A stretch of DNA of 64,000 nt from Ceratotherium simum simum (taxonomy: Eukaryota; Chordata; Mammalia; Perissodactyla; Rhinocerotidae), in assembly GCF_000283155.1 (NCBI RefSeq), contig NW_004454182.1:7666593-7730592 (forward strand), given 5' to 3'. How positions within the stretch are numbered: position 1 is the first letter of the stretch; the number at the start of each line of letters is the position of its first letter. Of the stretch, positions 12,070 to 23,600 are shown piece after piece. The translations under genes were made by a program, and so were the position numbers. The notes below the pieces were generated by a model, which did no database searches, was not told the origin of the DNA, and saw only the letters and a program-made list of their open reading frames with translations.

Positions 12070-14340
12070 CTACATTAACGAGAACACAAAGCTGTCAGTT
12101 TATTGTGCTGATCGTTTTTATATTTTATCTTTGCTTTCTGATCATAAAATCCATTCATGCACATTTAGGAAGTACAGAACAGCATAAAGATTTGCTTTTG
12201 ATTTTTTTTTATCCTAGATGTTTTTTCTTTCTTAGATTGTACCATAAAGGCAAATAACCCAGTGAGAAGTCCGATAATTGATTGAGGATGGGGTCATTTT
12301 GAGCTTCAAGTCTGAAGCTATTTTAAGTTACACTGAGGACACTGTGTGCAAAATTGGACCCATTGTTCCTGGCTTGAAGTCTAAATATGAATCAGTATGG
12401 AAATTGTGGATGCCCGTGAGACACGGGTTAGGTCCCCAACCCAGAGCTCTCTTCACAGTCCTTCCAAACCCTCCTCCCACAGGATCACGAGCCTACATGC
12501 AATGGAGTTTGTTTCCCTTTTTCCTAGATAAGAGGAGTGATCGCTCCAGCACTAAACAGTGATAGAACCTATGACATTTGGAACAGAACGGTGAAAAATA
12601 GATTCAACTTTGAAAAACAAAGCAAGAAAACGACCCTCCAAATGGAGCGTCATGTAGAAATGAGTGTTGCTTCTGCTGGGTACAGCTTAGTCCCAGAAGA
12701 GGAGCCAGAAGTGAAAGACACAAGCGCTTGGACTCTTTTGAAACATTAGGCTTAAGTTATTTACTTTGGAGCAATCTGTTACATCTTTGAAGCAAAAAGA
12801 ACACAAACATTGGCAAGTGCATCAAAAATTGCTGCAATTTTCACCAGCGTCATTTGGCACCAGGATGACACACGCTTCACCGAGCTCAGTGCTTCATCAA
12901 GGTGCCTTGTTTGTTTGTTTGCTGTTGTTTCTTCCCGAATGCCCCCGAACACACATACACTTTATTTTTCAACAAAAACAAGGGGAAACCATAAAACACA
13001 ATTTTGAAAATTTGAAGACCCAAAATATCATCAAGAAAATACCTTTTATTTCATCACAGAAACCCAGGCATTCCACAAATCATGCTTTGAATTTAAAGCC
13101 CAGAGATCCAAACAGAATGCTTTTTACCCAAAGCTATAGGGTTAGTTTCTTAAGCCTGACCAAAGCTTTCACACGTGTACTGATAAAATCAAAAAATATA
13201 ATAAAAACTTTTGAGCAATTTCTCCAATGGTTAAGCAACTTAGTTTTATTTGTTCCTCCCACTAACACTTAATTAAATTCACCTATGGACTATGTGCTGT
13301 GACAGGTGTAGAGATTCAAATCTGAAGAAACGTGGTCCCATCTTCAAGGGCCGTGTAATGTAATACTCAACAGAGGGTCCTCTGCACAAAGGAGACAGGC
13401 GTCCTGGGGCCAGGGCTAAGAAGGAGACCAGGGTGCAGCCCTAACTTAGAATCATGAGGATTCTCATCCACTCTGTTGCTGAGGATAATTCCTAGTATGT
13501 TCTAACTGATTACAAGTAGGGGCAAAATTCTTATTGTGTCAACTATGTTATCTTTTTAGTGTATCAGAGTTTAATATTATTAAGGGAACCCCACTCATGA
13601 GTAAAAGTCCTTATCTATTTCCTTTACTCAAAATTCTGCATCCGGTATCTAAAAGTTTTATCATCCTAGTGATCCCCACTCACCCTTTTCACAAGGCAAG
13701 ATAATTCTGATAATATTCGGTGGGCAATGTCCCCTCTACCGTCTTTCTCTGTGAATGTTCTCTAGCGCCCTCCCAAATGCAGAGAGGGTATCTCACCCGG
13801 ATACCCTGGTGATGTACAGACTCTGGTGCAAGTCTTGGTGTGCACAGACTCTGAGGAAGGGTGCAAATTGGAAGGGGGTGTGGAAAGTGTTACTGAAGTC
13901 AGTGAACCAAGAGGAGCCTCTAAATGAATCACGGGAAAGGCCTGGAAGTTCTAGGGATATCAGATATGGGAATAATAGGGAGAGATGCCGAGTGGGAGAG
14001 GTGCAGGAATCTCTGCCTTTAATTTGAACTGTTTTGACTATTTCAGAAGAAATGTCTGAAAGTCAGATATAAGCATGGGCTTCATGGGCTTCAGTTTTCA
14101 TGAAGTGCTGCATTCAAAGAAGCATGAAGCAACCAAAAATAATTTTTAAAGTACTTGTAACCTCTTTACTTGTGTATCTCAGAAACCCCACAATATCATT
14201 TGATAAAATTTCTTTTTCCTTTTCAACACTCATACTCAATACTCTAGACCCCACAGCATGAAAACTTTCTCACCCTCCTTTGCTCTCTGGGTAAAAAATT
14301 ATAAGGAGCCTCCCATGGATGGTAGAGTTGCTGTACGACT
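12070..14340. other. 3' end of intron 1, mostly unclassified
   Basis: Contains the exon 2 acceptor with a modest pyrimidine tract (read on the minus strand). Sequence near 13270-13355 resembles the 3' end of an L2 element. Nothing else is recognised. Confidence 0.35.
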
Positions 14341-14344
14341 AGGC

Positions 14345-14436
14345 TGTGTTGTGTGTACGTGTGTGTATGTGTGTGTGCGTGTGAGAGAGGGAGAGAGAGA
14401 GACACAGACAGAGAGACAGAGACAGAGACAGGGAGA
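14345..14436 (+). repeat. Compound (TG)n / (GA)n / (GACA)n microsatellite
   Basis: An alternating GTGTGT tract passes directly into a GAGA tract and then CAGAGA repeats. Imperfect, about 90 bp. Confidence 0.9.
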
Positions 14437-16395
14437 GAACATTCTTCCAGAGAATTTCTGCTAAGCTAAATTCTCCCCCTCTTACATATATTTTTTTGGA
14501 AACACCCATAGGGCCTCACTGAGAGGAGATAGGATCTACATGTGCAGTTAACACACAGTTCTAGCATATTTTAAAATTTCAAATGATGAACTCTTGTTTC
14601 CTGCGGGTATCTGAGTCCCTTAGCTTTTTTCATAATGGCTCTTCTCTCTTAACCATTAGGTGGGAGGTAGTATTAGCCTTAGCACACCCTTTACCAACCA
14701 ATCAAATTGGTGGTGCCCACTGACTCAAGTGAGTTTCAAAGACTTTAATTATGGCATTCTTTAGGGAAACATCTTTGAGACAATGACTCCAAAGATGCCT
14801 TTGGTCCCTGCTGCCATCTAGCATACTGGTTGGTCTAGGCTGGTCCAGAGTGGCTCATGCATTCTAAGGGGAACTTGGACCTATGGAGGTAAGTGATCCA
14901 TTCCCCTCTCCCAAGACTCAACACTTCTCCAAAGGCTGGAAGTGATGTGCTGGAACCGAGGTTCCTGCTCACTTCCTGTGAGTGAAGGGTGCCCAAAGAA
15001 GATCCTGGAACCAGTAGTTTTCCTTATATGAGTTAAAGCGTTTCCAAGTGTAGAGTGGAGCTCTTTCACCAAGAAGGTCATCTGAGACCCCTGTTTAGAA
15101 AGTAGGTTTTATTCCTTTTGGTGGATTGGGTCTTGAGTTGAAATGGGAGGATGTATTCTTCAAAGGCTTAATCACAGATGCTGTGCTAGTGCCCAGGGGC
15201 ATCCCTTTATTCTGGGAAGCAATGCCTTTCATGGAAGCCAGCAGTAGGATGTACGTCCCCATCTCCTCATCTGCTCGAATCTTCTCTCCCAGCTGAGCTG
15301 ATTTTCCTTCCCATGAATATATTAGGGCTGGCAGTCTGTACTCTCAACAGTCTGAGTCTGCTCTCCCACAAGCTGGTTTCCCTACCTACCCTGTCTCTCT
15401 CTTGCTCTGTTATTTTTATTGCCTTGGTAAAAGTGGTGGCTGAAAGAACAGAACAGAACAAAACACAATGTACTGGCTTCTGCAGCCCACAAGCTCTCAT
15501 CTCCATATTTCTGCCTGACCCATATCTATTTTTATACATCTGCAACTCTTCTTGATTATTCTCTGGTTTGGGCTTTCCAAACAGAGCTTTGCTGTAGTTT
15601 GATTATTTGGACTCTTTGCTCAAGGCTTCAGTAGAAATTTCCTGACACTGTCACAACCCACAGATCCCAGCTGGTTTTCAGGTATGGCATAAGGAAGGTC
15701 TACTTCTGCTCCTCCTCCTCCACATGACAACTCTGTAGGCCTTTAAAATTTGTGCCAGGAGGCGCAGTACTCACTGTGAAAATGGGGCCAGCTCCTGGTA
15801 CAAAAATTTCCAAACACAATTGAATATTTTTCTCTCTTTTTTCCCCGTCATCCCTAAGACCCAAGAGTTTATAAACTTATTAACACAATGTGGCAATCAA
15901 TCTGAAACTTGAAGGAGTTGCGGACTCTTGAAGCCCACCTGTAGACCCCACCTCAGTTTAAGAGCCACTACATTGACTAGGAGTTGCTAATGGCTCCTCG
16001 GGCCAGTGGCCAGGGCAAGGGCTACTGCTTGCCCTTCTCAGAGGAAATCATAGAACAGTCCTCACACAGAGAACTGCTGTATGATAGGAGCGGGATATGA
16101 CACCTTCATTTTTTATTCCCCCCCAAACCCTAGTCAAGTGTGTTCTGATGTAATGACCACCACCAGAAGTTTCTTAGCAAGCACCCATCATCCTCTTCAC
16201 CATGTTATATATTTTGGAACATCTCAGAAATGGCTGGTCTTCACATCAAATGAGTCAACTAAGGATCTGTCCATTTTGCCTATAATTGATGGGCATCTAT
16301 AAGATTGCTGCTACTTAGTCTTCAAGCAGTCTTAATTTTTTTTTCTCATTATTTTCAAACAGTAAATGTTAAATTCCGTTTATGGTTCCTTGCTT
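14437..16395. other. Unclassified intronic sequence
   Basis: No gene or named repeat. A small inverted repeat (ACCAA...TTGGT) lies near 14695-14716. Confidence 0.3.
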
Positions 16396-16397
16396 AG

Positions 16398-16414
16398 TTT
16401 TTTTTTTTTTTTTT
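16398..16414 (+). repeat. Poly(T) run (17 T)
   Basis: Uninterrupted T tract; no adjacent element recognised. Confidence 0.85.
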
Positions 16415-16504
16415 CATTCACTCAACATGTATTTACCAAATAATGTTTACATGCCAGGCATATAAGGAGCAAAAGATACGGTCCCTGTGTTTGAAGTGCT
16501 CACA

Positions 16505-16670
16505 TATGGGATAGTGGTTAGGCGGACAGGTCTGGGAGTCAGACGGCATAGGTTCAAATCCAAGTCTACTATTTACTATCTGCATGACCTTGGACAAGTA
16601 GCTTAGACTCTCTAAAGCCTCGATTTCCTCATCTGAGTAATGGGCACGGTAATAGTCATCATGAGATATA
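16505..16670 (+). repeat. MIR SINE
   Basis: Begins GGGATAGTGGTTAGGCGGAC, has the tRNA-like block GGTTCAAATCCAAGTCTAC (B box), then CATGACCTTGGACAAGTA and TTTCCTCATCTGAGTAATGG. This is the standard MIR order. Confidence 0.9.
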
Positions 16671-16674
16671 CAGA

Positions 16675-17998
16675 CATGCAGTCTTCCCTCTGCATGGCAG
16701 CGCAGGACCACAGAAATGACCAGGCAAGCTGAAACCATGCAAAACTACCTTAATAACCAGTGGGAAAAATTGCAATTGTTCCATGACCTTTAAAAATTTT
16801 TGTCAAAATCTTTTAAAACTCTCTTATTGTCAGTTATAACTGTATAGAAAAATGAAGAAAATAGTAAATTTAATATTTATTAGTATATTGTCATTTAAAA
16901 TATTAGAAATATTGAGAGTTAAAGAGTTTCACTTCTTTGTAAAAAACTTATCTAGAATGGCTTGAACAGTGCTTGCCTTCTTCTTCCTGAGATATAAAAT
17001 GATGCCAGTGAGCATCTTTTCTATACCTAGGCAAATGGTCATACCCTCTCTAAGTTTGGATAATTTTCAAACATTTTATCCTTTGTCACTGTCATGAAAT
17101 ATCTCTGAGAGTTCTTTTAAATGAAGTTTTTTGCTGGTGTCACTTCATCTTTTTCATCACAGCCACTTTCCTTATTTATGTCAATAAGTTCGCCTTTACT
17201 AAGATCCTCCGGCTGCACAGTGAGTCCCCAGTGGCGCCAGTGTCAACATTCCCATGGTCAACTATTTCCTCTGTGATTCCATTTACTTTTGATCCAAACC
17301 CTGCAAAGTTATTTGGACAGTGCAGTAAAAAGTTTTTGCCATTCTTCACACATATTACCTGCTGTTGCTTTCTGCCATGATGCTTGAATGTTTTCAGTTG
17401 CATGTTTTATGTCCTATTTCTTTCAAAACTCAGCTAAAGAAATTGCACGATCTCCCACTGTAGCATCAACAGCCTGTCCAAAAGTCCATCTAAGAAAACA
17501 GGCTTTAAAAGGTGAAATAACTTCTTGGCTATTTGCTGGATTACTGAAATTGGTTCTGTAGTGAAAAGCAAATTTCCACATCTTCATTCAAGTGTCCAAG
17601 AGAATCAGGATGACCTGGAGCATCACGCAACAGCTGTAGTGCATTAAAAGTTAAATTATGTGGGTTTATCACTGGGAGACAAGGAGGCAACACAATTACA
17701 TTTTGCTGTCTGTGCATGAACTAAGTAACAGATGTGCAACAACCAATCCCCAACAGACTTTGAAAGAAGGGATGTGATTGGTCACTGATTATGATGCACA
17801 TTTGTTATTTACATAGTGATTTGTGGACGAGGAGCAAGAAGCGAAGTTTATGCTATAATCGCTACAATTAAGGTTGCGAGATTTATTTTAGTTAATATAC
17901 TATAGTAACTGAAATTTGAATCACGCTGTTGGGGAACTAGTATTATTTAACTAAACTGTGGTAACTGGATTTTGTGCTTATTCAAACTGTGCAAATGG
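16675..17998 (-). mobile_element. Decayed Tigger/pogo transposon with transposase remnant
   Basis: On the minus strand, broken frames resemble the C-terminal half of a Tigger-type DDE transposase. There is a DAPGHP motif (usually NAPGHP around the second catalytic Asp). Then come a FKACFLRWTFGQAVDAT block, an IQASWQ block and a C-terminal segment. Several stops and frameshifts break it, so it is non-functional. The exact subfamily and termini are uncertain. Confidence 0.7.
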
Positions 17999-18644
17999 AG
18001 GAGCATCTTTGTGTATACATATACATGTGTACATAGCCCATAGTAAGCATTGATAACATTAACTTATATTATTATTATTAGGGTAGAGAGTCGCACAAAC
18101 AAATGTAGTCTAGAGATCAGCTGGAGCCTCCTTTCTCTGGAGCTCTCCATATGATTTGTTCCAACACTATTTCCAAGATTCTTGCAAGTCCACAGGAGAC
18201 TCACATAATTGCAGGCATCTCTACCTCTAGACTCCCACTTCCATAATATGCGGCACCCCAGAAATGAAGCTCAGTCTTTTGCCACATTGCACAAAGAAAC
18301 CCCCTCACATGAAATATTCATGAGTGGGGTGAACTTGACTGAGGATTCCATGCGGTGTAGAGGGGAAGATGGAGAACAGTGCCAAGAATTTGAAATTGAA
18401 TATTCGACATCTAAGTTCTTAAAAGTCCTTTGAGCCACCCCCCCAGGGCTTCCCCTGTGGCCCCTCACTCTAAAGGCCCCAGCCTTGTGCATCTTACTGA
18501 TTCCCCTCTGCTCCATACTCTGCTCCACAGCACCCACCTCCAAAATGTCTCTCCAAACTTCAAAGTTTTCCCAAAAGCAAGTCAGCCCTCCAGAGCTCCT
18601 GCTCAACTCCTAAATTTAAATAGCTTGTTAGCTCATAGAATGCT
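17999..18644. other. Unclassified intronic sequence
   Basis: No gene or repeat family recognised, apart from a short ATT triplet run near 18070. Confidence 0.3.
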
Positions 18645-18714
18645 GAAGGAAAAAGGAAGGAAGGAAGGAAGGAAGGGAGGGAGGGAGGAGGGAAGAAAGG
18701 AAAGAAAGGAAAAG
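18645..18714 (+). repeat. (GGAA)n purine microsatellite
   Basis: Tandem AAGG/GGGA units, all purine on the plus strand. Confidence 0.9.
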
Positions 18715-18783
18715 GTTCCTTTGAACAGGAACCACTCACTTTAGAAGGCCATAGTAGTTAGAGTCGCCAGGTTTCTTTTAGCA

Positions 18784-18820
18784 CAAAAAAAAAAAAAGAA
18801 AAGAAAAGAAATAGAAAAAG
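18784..18820 (+). repeat. A-rich (AAAAG)n tract
   Basis: A run of A followed by AAAAG units. Confidence 0.85.
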
Positions 18821-19049
18821 TCATAAGACTCCTAGTTAAATCGGAATTTCAGATAAACAATGATTTTTTTACTGTATGTCCCAAATATTCCATGAAACAT
18901 ACTTCTGCTAAAAAATTATTTGTTATCTAAAATTCAAATTTAACTGGGTATCCTGTATTTTATCTGGCAACTCTAATTGCTGCTAGGAAAAGCATCCTTC
19001 ATTTGTTCCTATTTCACAATCACTGTAAAGCATGAGAAGTGGAATAAAG

Positions 19050-19215
19050 AGATATGCATGGAGCCCAGGGGGAATGTAGAATGAGGAGCAGCCAAGTCTG
19101 CCTGGAGGAGTCAGGGAACACTTCTGGAGGAGCTGGGACTTGAAAGCTAAGTAGAACTTTTCCAGGCACAAAGAGCACTGCAGACAGAGGTGATGTTGTG
19201 TGCAAAATGATGATG
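19050..19215 (-). mobile_element. L2 fragment, antisense (tentative)
   Basis: The purine-rich GAGGAGTCAGGGAACACTTC block and GAGCTGGGACTTGAAAG match the antisense of the L2 tail. Short and diverged. Confidence 0.45.
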
Positions 19216-20740
19216 GGATGAGCGGGTGGATATCTCTTATTCAGGTAAAATGAAGAATTTCGCTTTCCATCGCTCAGTGTTCACTTTCCTTGAAAGGTGA
19301 GATGCTCTTAATGAGATGCTAGGCTAGTGCAACCCAAGATAATCATAGCTTGACTCATTTGAGGTCCTGGCACAATTGACAGATGGTACAGGGTTTCATT
19401 AAAGGAGCTATTTACAAAGAGGTGGCCAGGGTTGCAGGGAACCAATAAGAGATGGTGAAACAACCCAAGATTAGTGGTAGCAGGGAGCCATTACCATCCA
19501 TCTTGCCCCCCTCCAGGCTTGAAGAGCCAGGGGGGTAGGTGTGGCCAGCAGGGAACCTGGGAGTCAGTCCCCTGACCTCACGCTCCTCCCTCTGTCCAGC
19601 TGAGGCTGTCCATCAAGATCAGCCTCCGGGTCTCCAGGCAGACTAGAGGACGTGGAGCAGGGCAAAGAGACAAGTGGAGAATAGCCAGCACGACAGCCAA
19701 AGAAAATCATAAGACGTGGATTTTTCAAGAAAATCAGGTTGACCACTTGGGTAGGGTCCTTAACTAAATATCGGGGACCAACTGAGCTTTATGTCACCAG
19801 CACAGCGCCTTGTCAGTGTTTATGATCCCACACACATCTCAGAAATGGAAGGAACTTCAGCTGGTCTAACCCTCCAGCTGTAAATTCCAAGGTAAGTAGT
19901 AACCCTCCACATTTTATATACATTAGGAGTAAAACGACTGAATATTTGCTCAAGGTCACAGTGCTAATAAATGGTGTGCAGGGCAGAGAGGCTCAGAGAA
20001 CAAGAGCAACTTGAACTTTGATCGCCTGCCTTTCAATATAACGTTCTTCCCACTTCACTTTTCATGGCTACAATAGAGTTAGTGGTTACATTTGTATCCT
20101 GGAACCAAAAACATATGCTGATTTCAAGAGGAGACCCATTGGCTTTTTTTTTAACCATTTATTTATGTCTCTAAACATACATGCAGAAAAACTACATAGT
20201 GGATTATATCACTAAACACTCAGGTTCCACAGCTACTGAGGAATTTCTCTATTATACGAAAACTTTCTTAATCCTGGTGTGTAATCACCTTTACAAAGTA
20301 ATATGAATCTTTAGTTTCTAAAGCCATTTGTTGTGTTTTTCAGAGGTCCATGTGTGTTTCCATTAGATGAATGCGGCTGTGTGTACTAGATAGCAAAACA
20401 GCTTGCTGAAAAGCGAAAAATGAAACTATATTTTAGGCACATCAATTCAGTGGAAGTATGGTAATATAAACACAGGTTATGAAATATTAATAAGGATCTT
20501 GGAAATTGTTCTTTTAGAACATTTCTACCCAGAGGCAGCTCTCAGGTGAGTTCTGAGTCCAGAGCTGCAGGCAGGCCTCTGGGACCACCCACTGGAAATC
20601 TTGGTTACAACCACATGCGATGGGTACCCTGAACCAGGCTGTGGGCAATCTGTCTACCTCTGGGAGATGATGCGTACAGTGGGGAGACAACATACATGTG
20701 GTCATAATGAGACCAAAGTTTGGGTTAAGGGGTCTTCCCC
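19216..20740. other. Unclassified, with a possible antisense MIR at 19860-20050
   Basis: A CTCAAGGTCACAGTGCTAAT block at about 19950 looks like an inverted MIR core. The rest is unrecognised. Confidence 0.3.
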
Positions 20741-20749
20741 CTTTCTGGT

Positions 20750-20860
20750 GGTGGGAATGGAGGCTAATCCTTAACTTCTCAGAGTCTCATTTTTCCATCT
20801 TTAAAATGGGAATAATAATACTTCCCTGGCTGGATTGTGGTATTAAAAATAAAAATAGTT
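20750..20860 (+). repeat. MIR SINE fragment
   Basis: Has a CAGAGTCTCATTTTTCCATC block and AAAATGGGAATAATAATAC, the MIR core and 3' part. Confidence 0.6.
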
Positions 20861-20861
20861 A

Positions 20862-20914
20862 ACACATATGTAATGCTTGCTATATTCCAAGTATTGTTCG
20901 AAGTTTACCTTTTA
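20862..20914 (-). repeat. MIR, antisense, left piece (split by LTR)
   Basis: ATGTAATGCTTGCTATATTC and AAGTATTGTTCGAAGTT match the inverted MIR 3' end. The element resumes at 21353 after the LTR. Confidence 0.6.
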
Positions 20915-21352
20915 TGGGTTGAATTATGTCCCCCAAAATTCATATGTTGAAGTCCTAACCCCTAATGCCTCAGAATGTGACCTTATTTGGAAATTGGGTC
21001 TTTACGAGGTAATCAAGTTAACATGAGGTCATTAGGTGGACCCTAATCCAATAAGACTGATATCCTTATAAAAAGGGAAAATTTGGACACAGAGACAGAT
21101 ATGCACAGAGGGAAGATGATGTGAAGACTCAGGGAAAAGACAGCCATCTACAAGCCAAGGAAAACCTGGGGCTACCAGAAGCTAGAAGACGCTGGGAAGG
21201 ATCCTCCCCTAGAGCCTTCAGAGGGAGCATGGCCCTGCCAACACCTTGATTTCTGACTTCTGGCCTCCAGAACTGTGAGACAATAACTTTGTGTTGTTCT
21301 AAGGCACCCAATTTGTGGTACCTTGTGATAGTAGCCTTAGGAAACAAATACA
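20915..21352 (+). mobile_element. MLT1-type MaLR solo LTR
   Basis: Starts TGGGTTGAATTATGTCCCCC, continues with AATGTGACCTTATTTGGAAA, a CCTTATAAAAAGG block (LTR TATA region), CCTCCAGAACTGTGAGACAA (polyadenylation side) and ends ...ATACA. No internal sequence. Inserted into an antisense MIR. Confidence 0.88.
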
Positions 21353-21535
21353 GCATTTAATCCTCACAACCACCCTACGGAAGAAGTACTATTGTTAGCC
21401 CCACTTTATGGGTAAGGTACCTGAGGCCCAGAGGGGTAACTTGTCTAAAGTCTCACACCAGTAGGTGTAGTGGAGCCAGGATTCAGCTGAGTGAACCTGG
21501 ATCCAGAGACTTTGCTCTTAACCACTATGATCTAC
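21353..21535 (-). repeat. MIR, antisense, right piece
   Basis: Contains TTAATCCTCACAACCACCC, a CTTTATGGGTAAGGTACC block, and TTGCTCTTAACCACTATGAT at the end, which is the inverted MIR head. Confidence 0.85.
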
Positions 21536-21924
21536 TAACACTAGCTCACCAGTGTATGAACTGGCACTCGTACAACCCGCAGCACTTAATAAGCCCACAA
21601 GAACGGGAGCTGCTGCTGTTGGCCTTGCTATTAGGCAATCTATAAAGCTTCCGCCCCCAAAGACAGGATGACTTCAGGGGACCCGGTCAGTCCAGGTGCA
21701 AGGTTCCAGGGATCAGCACACTCAGGAAGCCCTTTATCTGGGGCAATGCATGGATGGGCTAGAGGCCAAGTGAGACTCAGGAGGGGTCATAACCTGAAGG
21801 CCAAAGGCCTGAACCAACTTGACAGGTGTTTGTTGACCAGCTTAGTAGCAAGACTAGTTACCAGCTCTTGGCCACCTTCCAGGTATCTGGAACTAGATGC
21901 TTTACATTTCCATCTATTTAGTCT
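21536..21924. other. Unclassified intronic sequence
   Basis: Nothing recognised. Confidence 0.3.
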
Positions 21925-22120
21925 TCAACATAACTCCAAGAGATAGATAATGGCATCCTTACGGTGCAGGTGGGTGAACTAAAGTTCAAAGTGGCTAGTG
22001 ACAGGGCCACGCCACTGGTAAAAGGCCACAGTCCCAGTTCCAAGCCAGGTCTCACTCTGAGCCAGGACTCAGAGCCCACATCCCTCCCAGCACCCACTTT
22101 CCTCCAGCCACTGGGTTGCT
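21925..22120 (-). repeat. MIR SINE, antisense
   Basis: AACATAACTCCAAGAGATAG followed by GTGGGTGAACTAAAGTTCAA and ACAGGGCCACGCCACTGGTA; diverged but in MIR order. Confidence 0.55.
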
Positions 22121-23505
22121 CATCAGCCCACCAGGGCTTGGTCATTTTAACAGAAATTGCCTCATTGTCCAGGTCTGCCTCTGAGACTCTCACCAAGGTA
22201 AGCACAAAGAGATGCACAGATCTCCAGAGAGCCAGACACTCTTATCTGTTGCAATTGACTCCATGCACAAACATTACTGTAAATATCTCTAAAGGAGGGA
22301 ATGCTGTCAGACAAAGAATGCTAACAAAGCAGACAGGGATCTTATGTTCCCTTTCCCTCTGGCAAGAGTCCAGCTGTGGAAAGAGAGGCTCCCAAAGGTC
22401 TGAAATCTGGGGGTCTCGAGTTAATGGGTGCATTTTAGAGACCAAGTATATATATCACTTTAAATTGACATGGCTCCAAGAAGTAACTATACACCCAATT
22501 CAGAGCCGGGCAGGCTGAGAATGTTATATAAGTCAGACTTTCTCACTACTGGACTCCTCTCAGCACTTTTCCCTGAGCATTTGGAGGGTCTAAAGATGAG
22601 TTTAGACTCTGTGTAGATTAGTGAATTTTCAAATAACTACTTGATACCCAAGAGACTTGAAAGAATTAACGATTCATTGCTCAAACACCTCACTTACAAA
22701 TTGAAAGCTGCTTTACAGGTCACCTCTGTTGGGAAACACATCTTACTTCCTTAACTTGCTCAGACAGAATTTGGTAAGTTAAAGAAGCGGTTTCGAATGA
22801 AATACGCAAGACCAAGTTGAAAGAAAAGCTCACAAGTTGCATATCTTTAAACGCAACCACTGATGTATGTGCCAGACACAGTCACAATTGGAGTCTGAGT
22901 CACAAATATTGCAAGACTGAGATAACAGGCTTTGATTATAGTGCGAAGTGTAAGGACTGCACCAAAAATAACCCCAAAATGTTAAAAGGGGAGATATTTT
23001 CGATTAGAGACATTTACGCTTATAGTTTTGAGGTCACTGGGCTCAAAAGAATGCACTGTTTTATTTTTTCTGGAGTGTGCTAGCTTGCAGTTATTTAACA
23101 CCTAGAATACAGGAAAAGAAACAAAAATTATTTTCCTGCATGAGGACAAAAATGCAAGTTTTAGAGTTTTTATTTTAAACACTTTTTATTTTTGGAAAGC
23201 TAATTTTTACAAAGCTCAAAGAAATTTCCAGACAATTTAATCTATCCTTACCTCTGTGCAAAGTTGGAAAAGAGCTTGAATTAATTACTGCATTTAAGAT
23301 GGAGTCTTTTTTGAGACACATTCCCATTTTACTGAGTACTTCTAGGACTTGTAAGGATGGTAGGTGTTGGGAGGGGGAAATTCCTGATCCTTATTCTCCC
23401 ATACATGAGAGAAATTCAGCCAATACCTCTAACCTGAAACTCCCCTACCCTCTCCCTAGAGATAGAGGGTCCATCTTTCCCCCGTCCACTGAGGTGCCCT
23501 CCTCT
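22121..23505. other. Unclassified, repeat-poor intronic stretch
   Basis: One of the longer stretches of intron 1 without any repeat I can name. It includes TATATAAG at about 22526. I see no coding exon. Confidence 0.35.
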
Positions 23506-23512
23506 CCCCCAG

Positions 23513-23600
23513 TGACATCAGATTGGCCACATTCCTCATGTTAATGGGGGGGGAGGTTACTTTGGCATAAAACAGGCCCCAGCCCCCTCCCTCCTGTCTG
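23513..23600 (+). promoter_or_regulatory. Promoter-like motif cluster (tentative)
   Basis: TGACATCA (CRE/AP-1-like) at 23513-23520 is followed by ATTGG (inverted CCAAT) at 23522-23526 and CATAAAAC (TATA-like) at 23566-23573. A start near 23600 would give ordinary core promoter spacing. It would read antisense to ENPP6. No transcript is evident, so this may be chance. Confidence 0.2.

Noticed and set aside
18645..18714. CRISPR-like tandem repeats
   Set aside because: The units are 4-bp purine microsatellite without spacers. No CRISPR array exists in the window, and the DNA is mammalian.
22520..22535. TATATAAG as a promoter
   Set aside because: An isolated TATA-like sequence without nearby CCAAT, GC box or an exon. 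Expected by chance in this composition.
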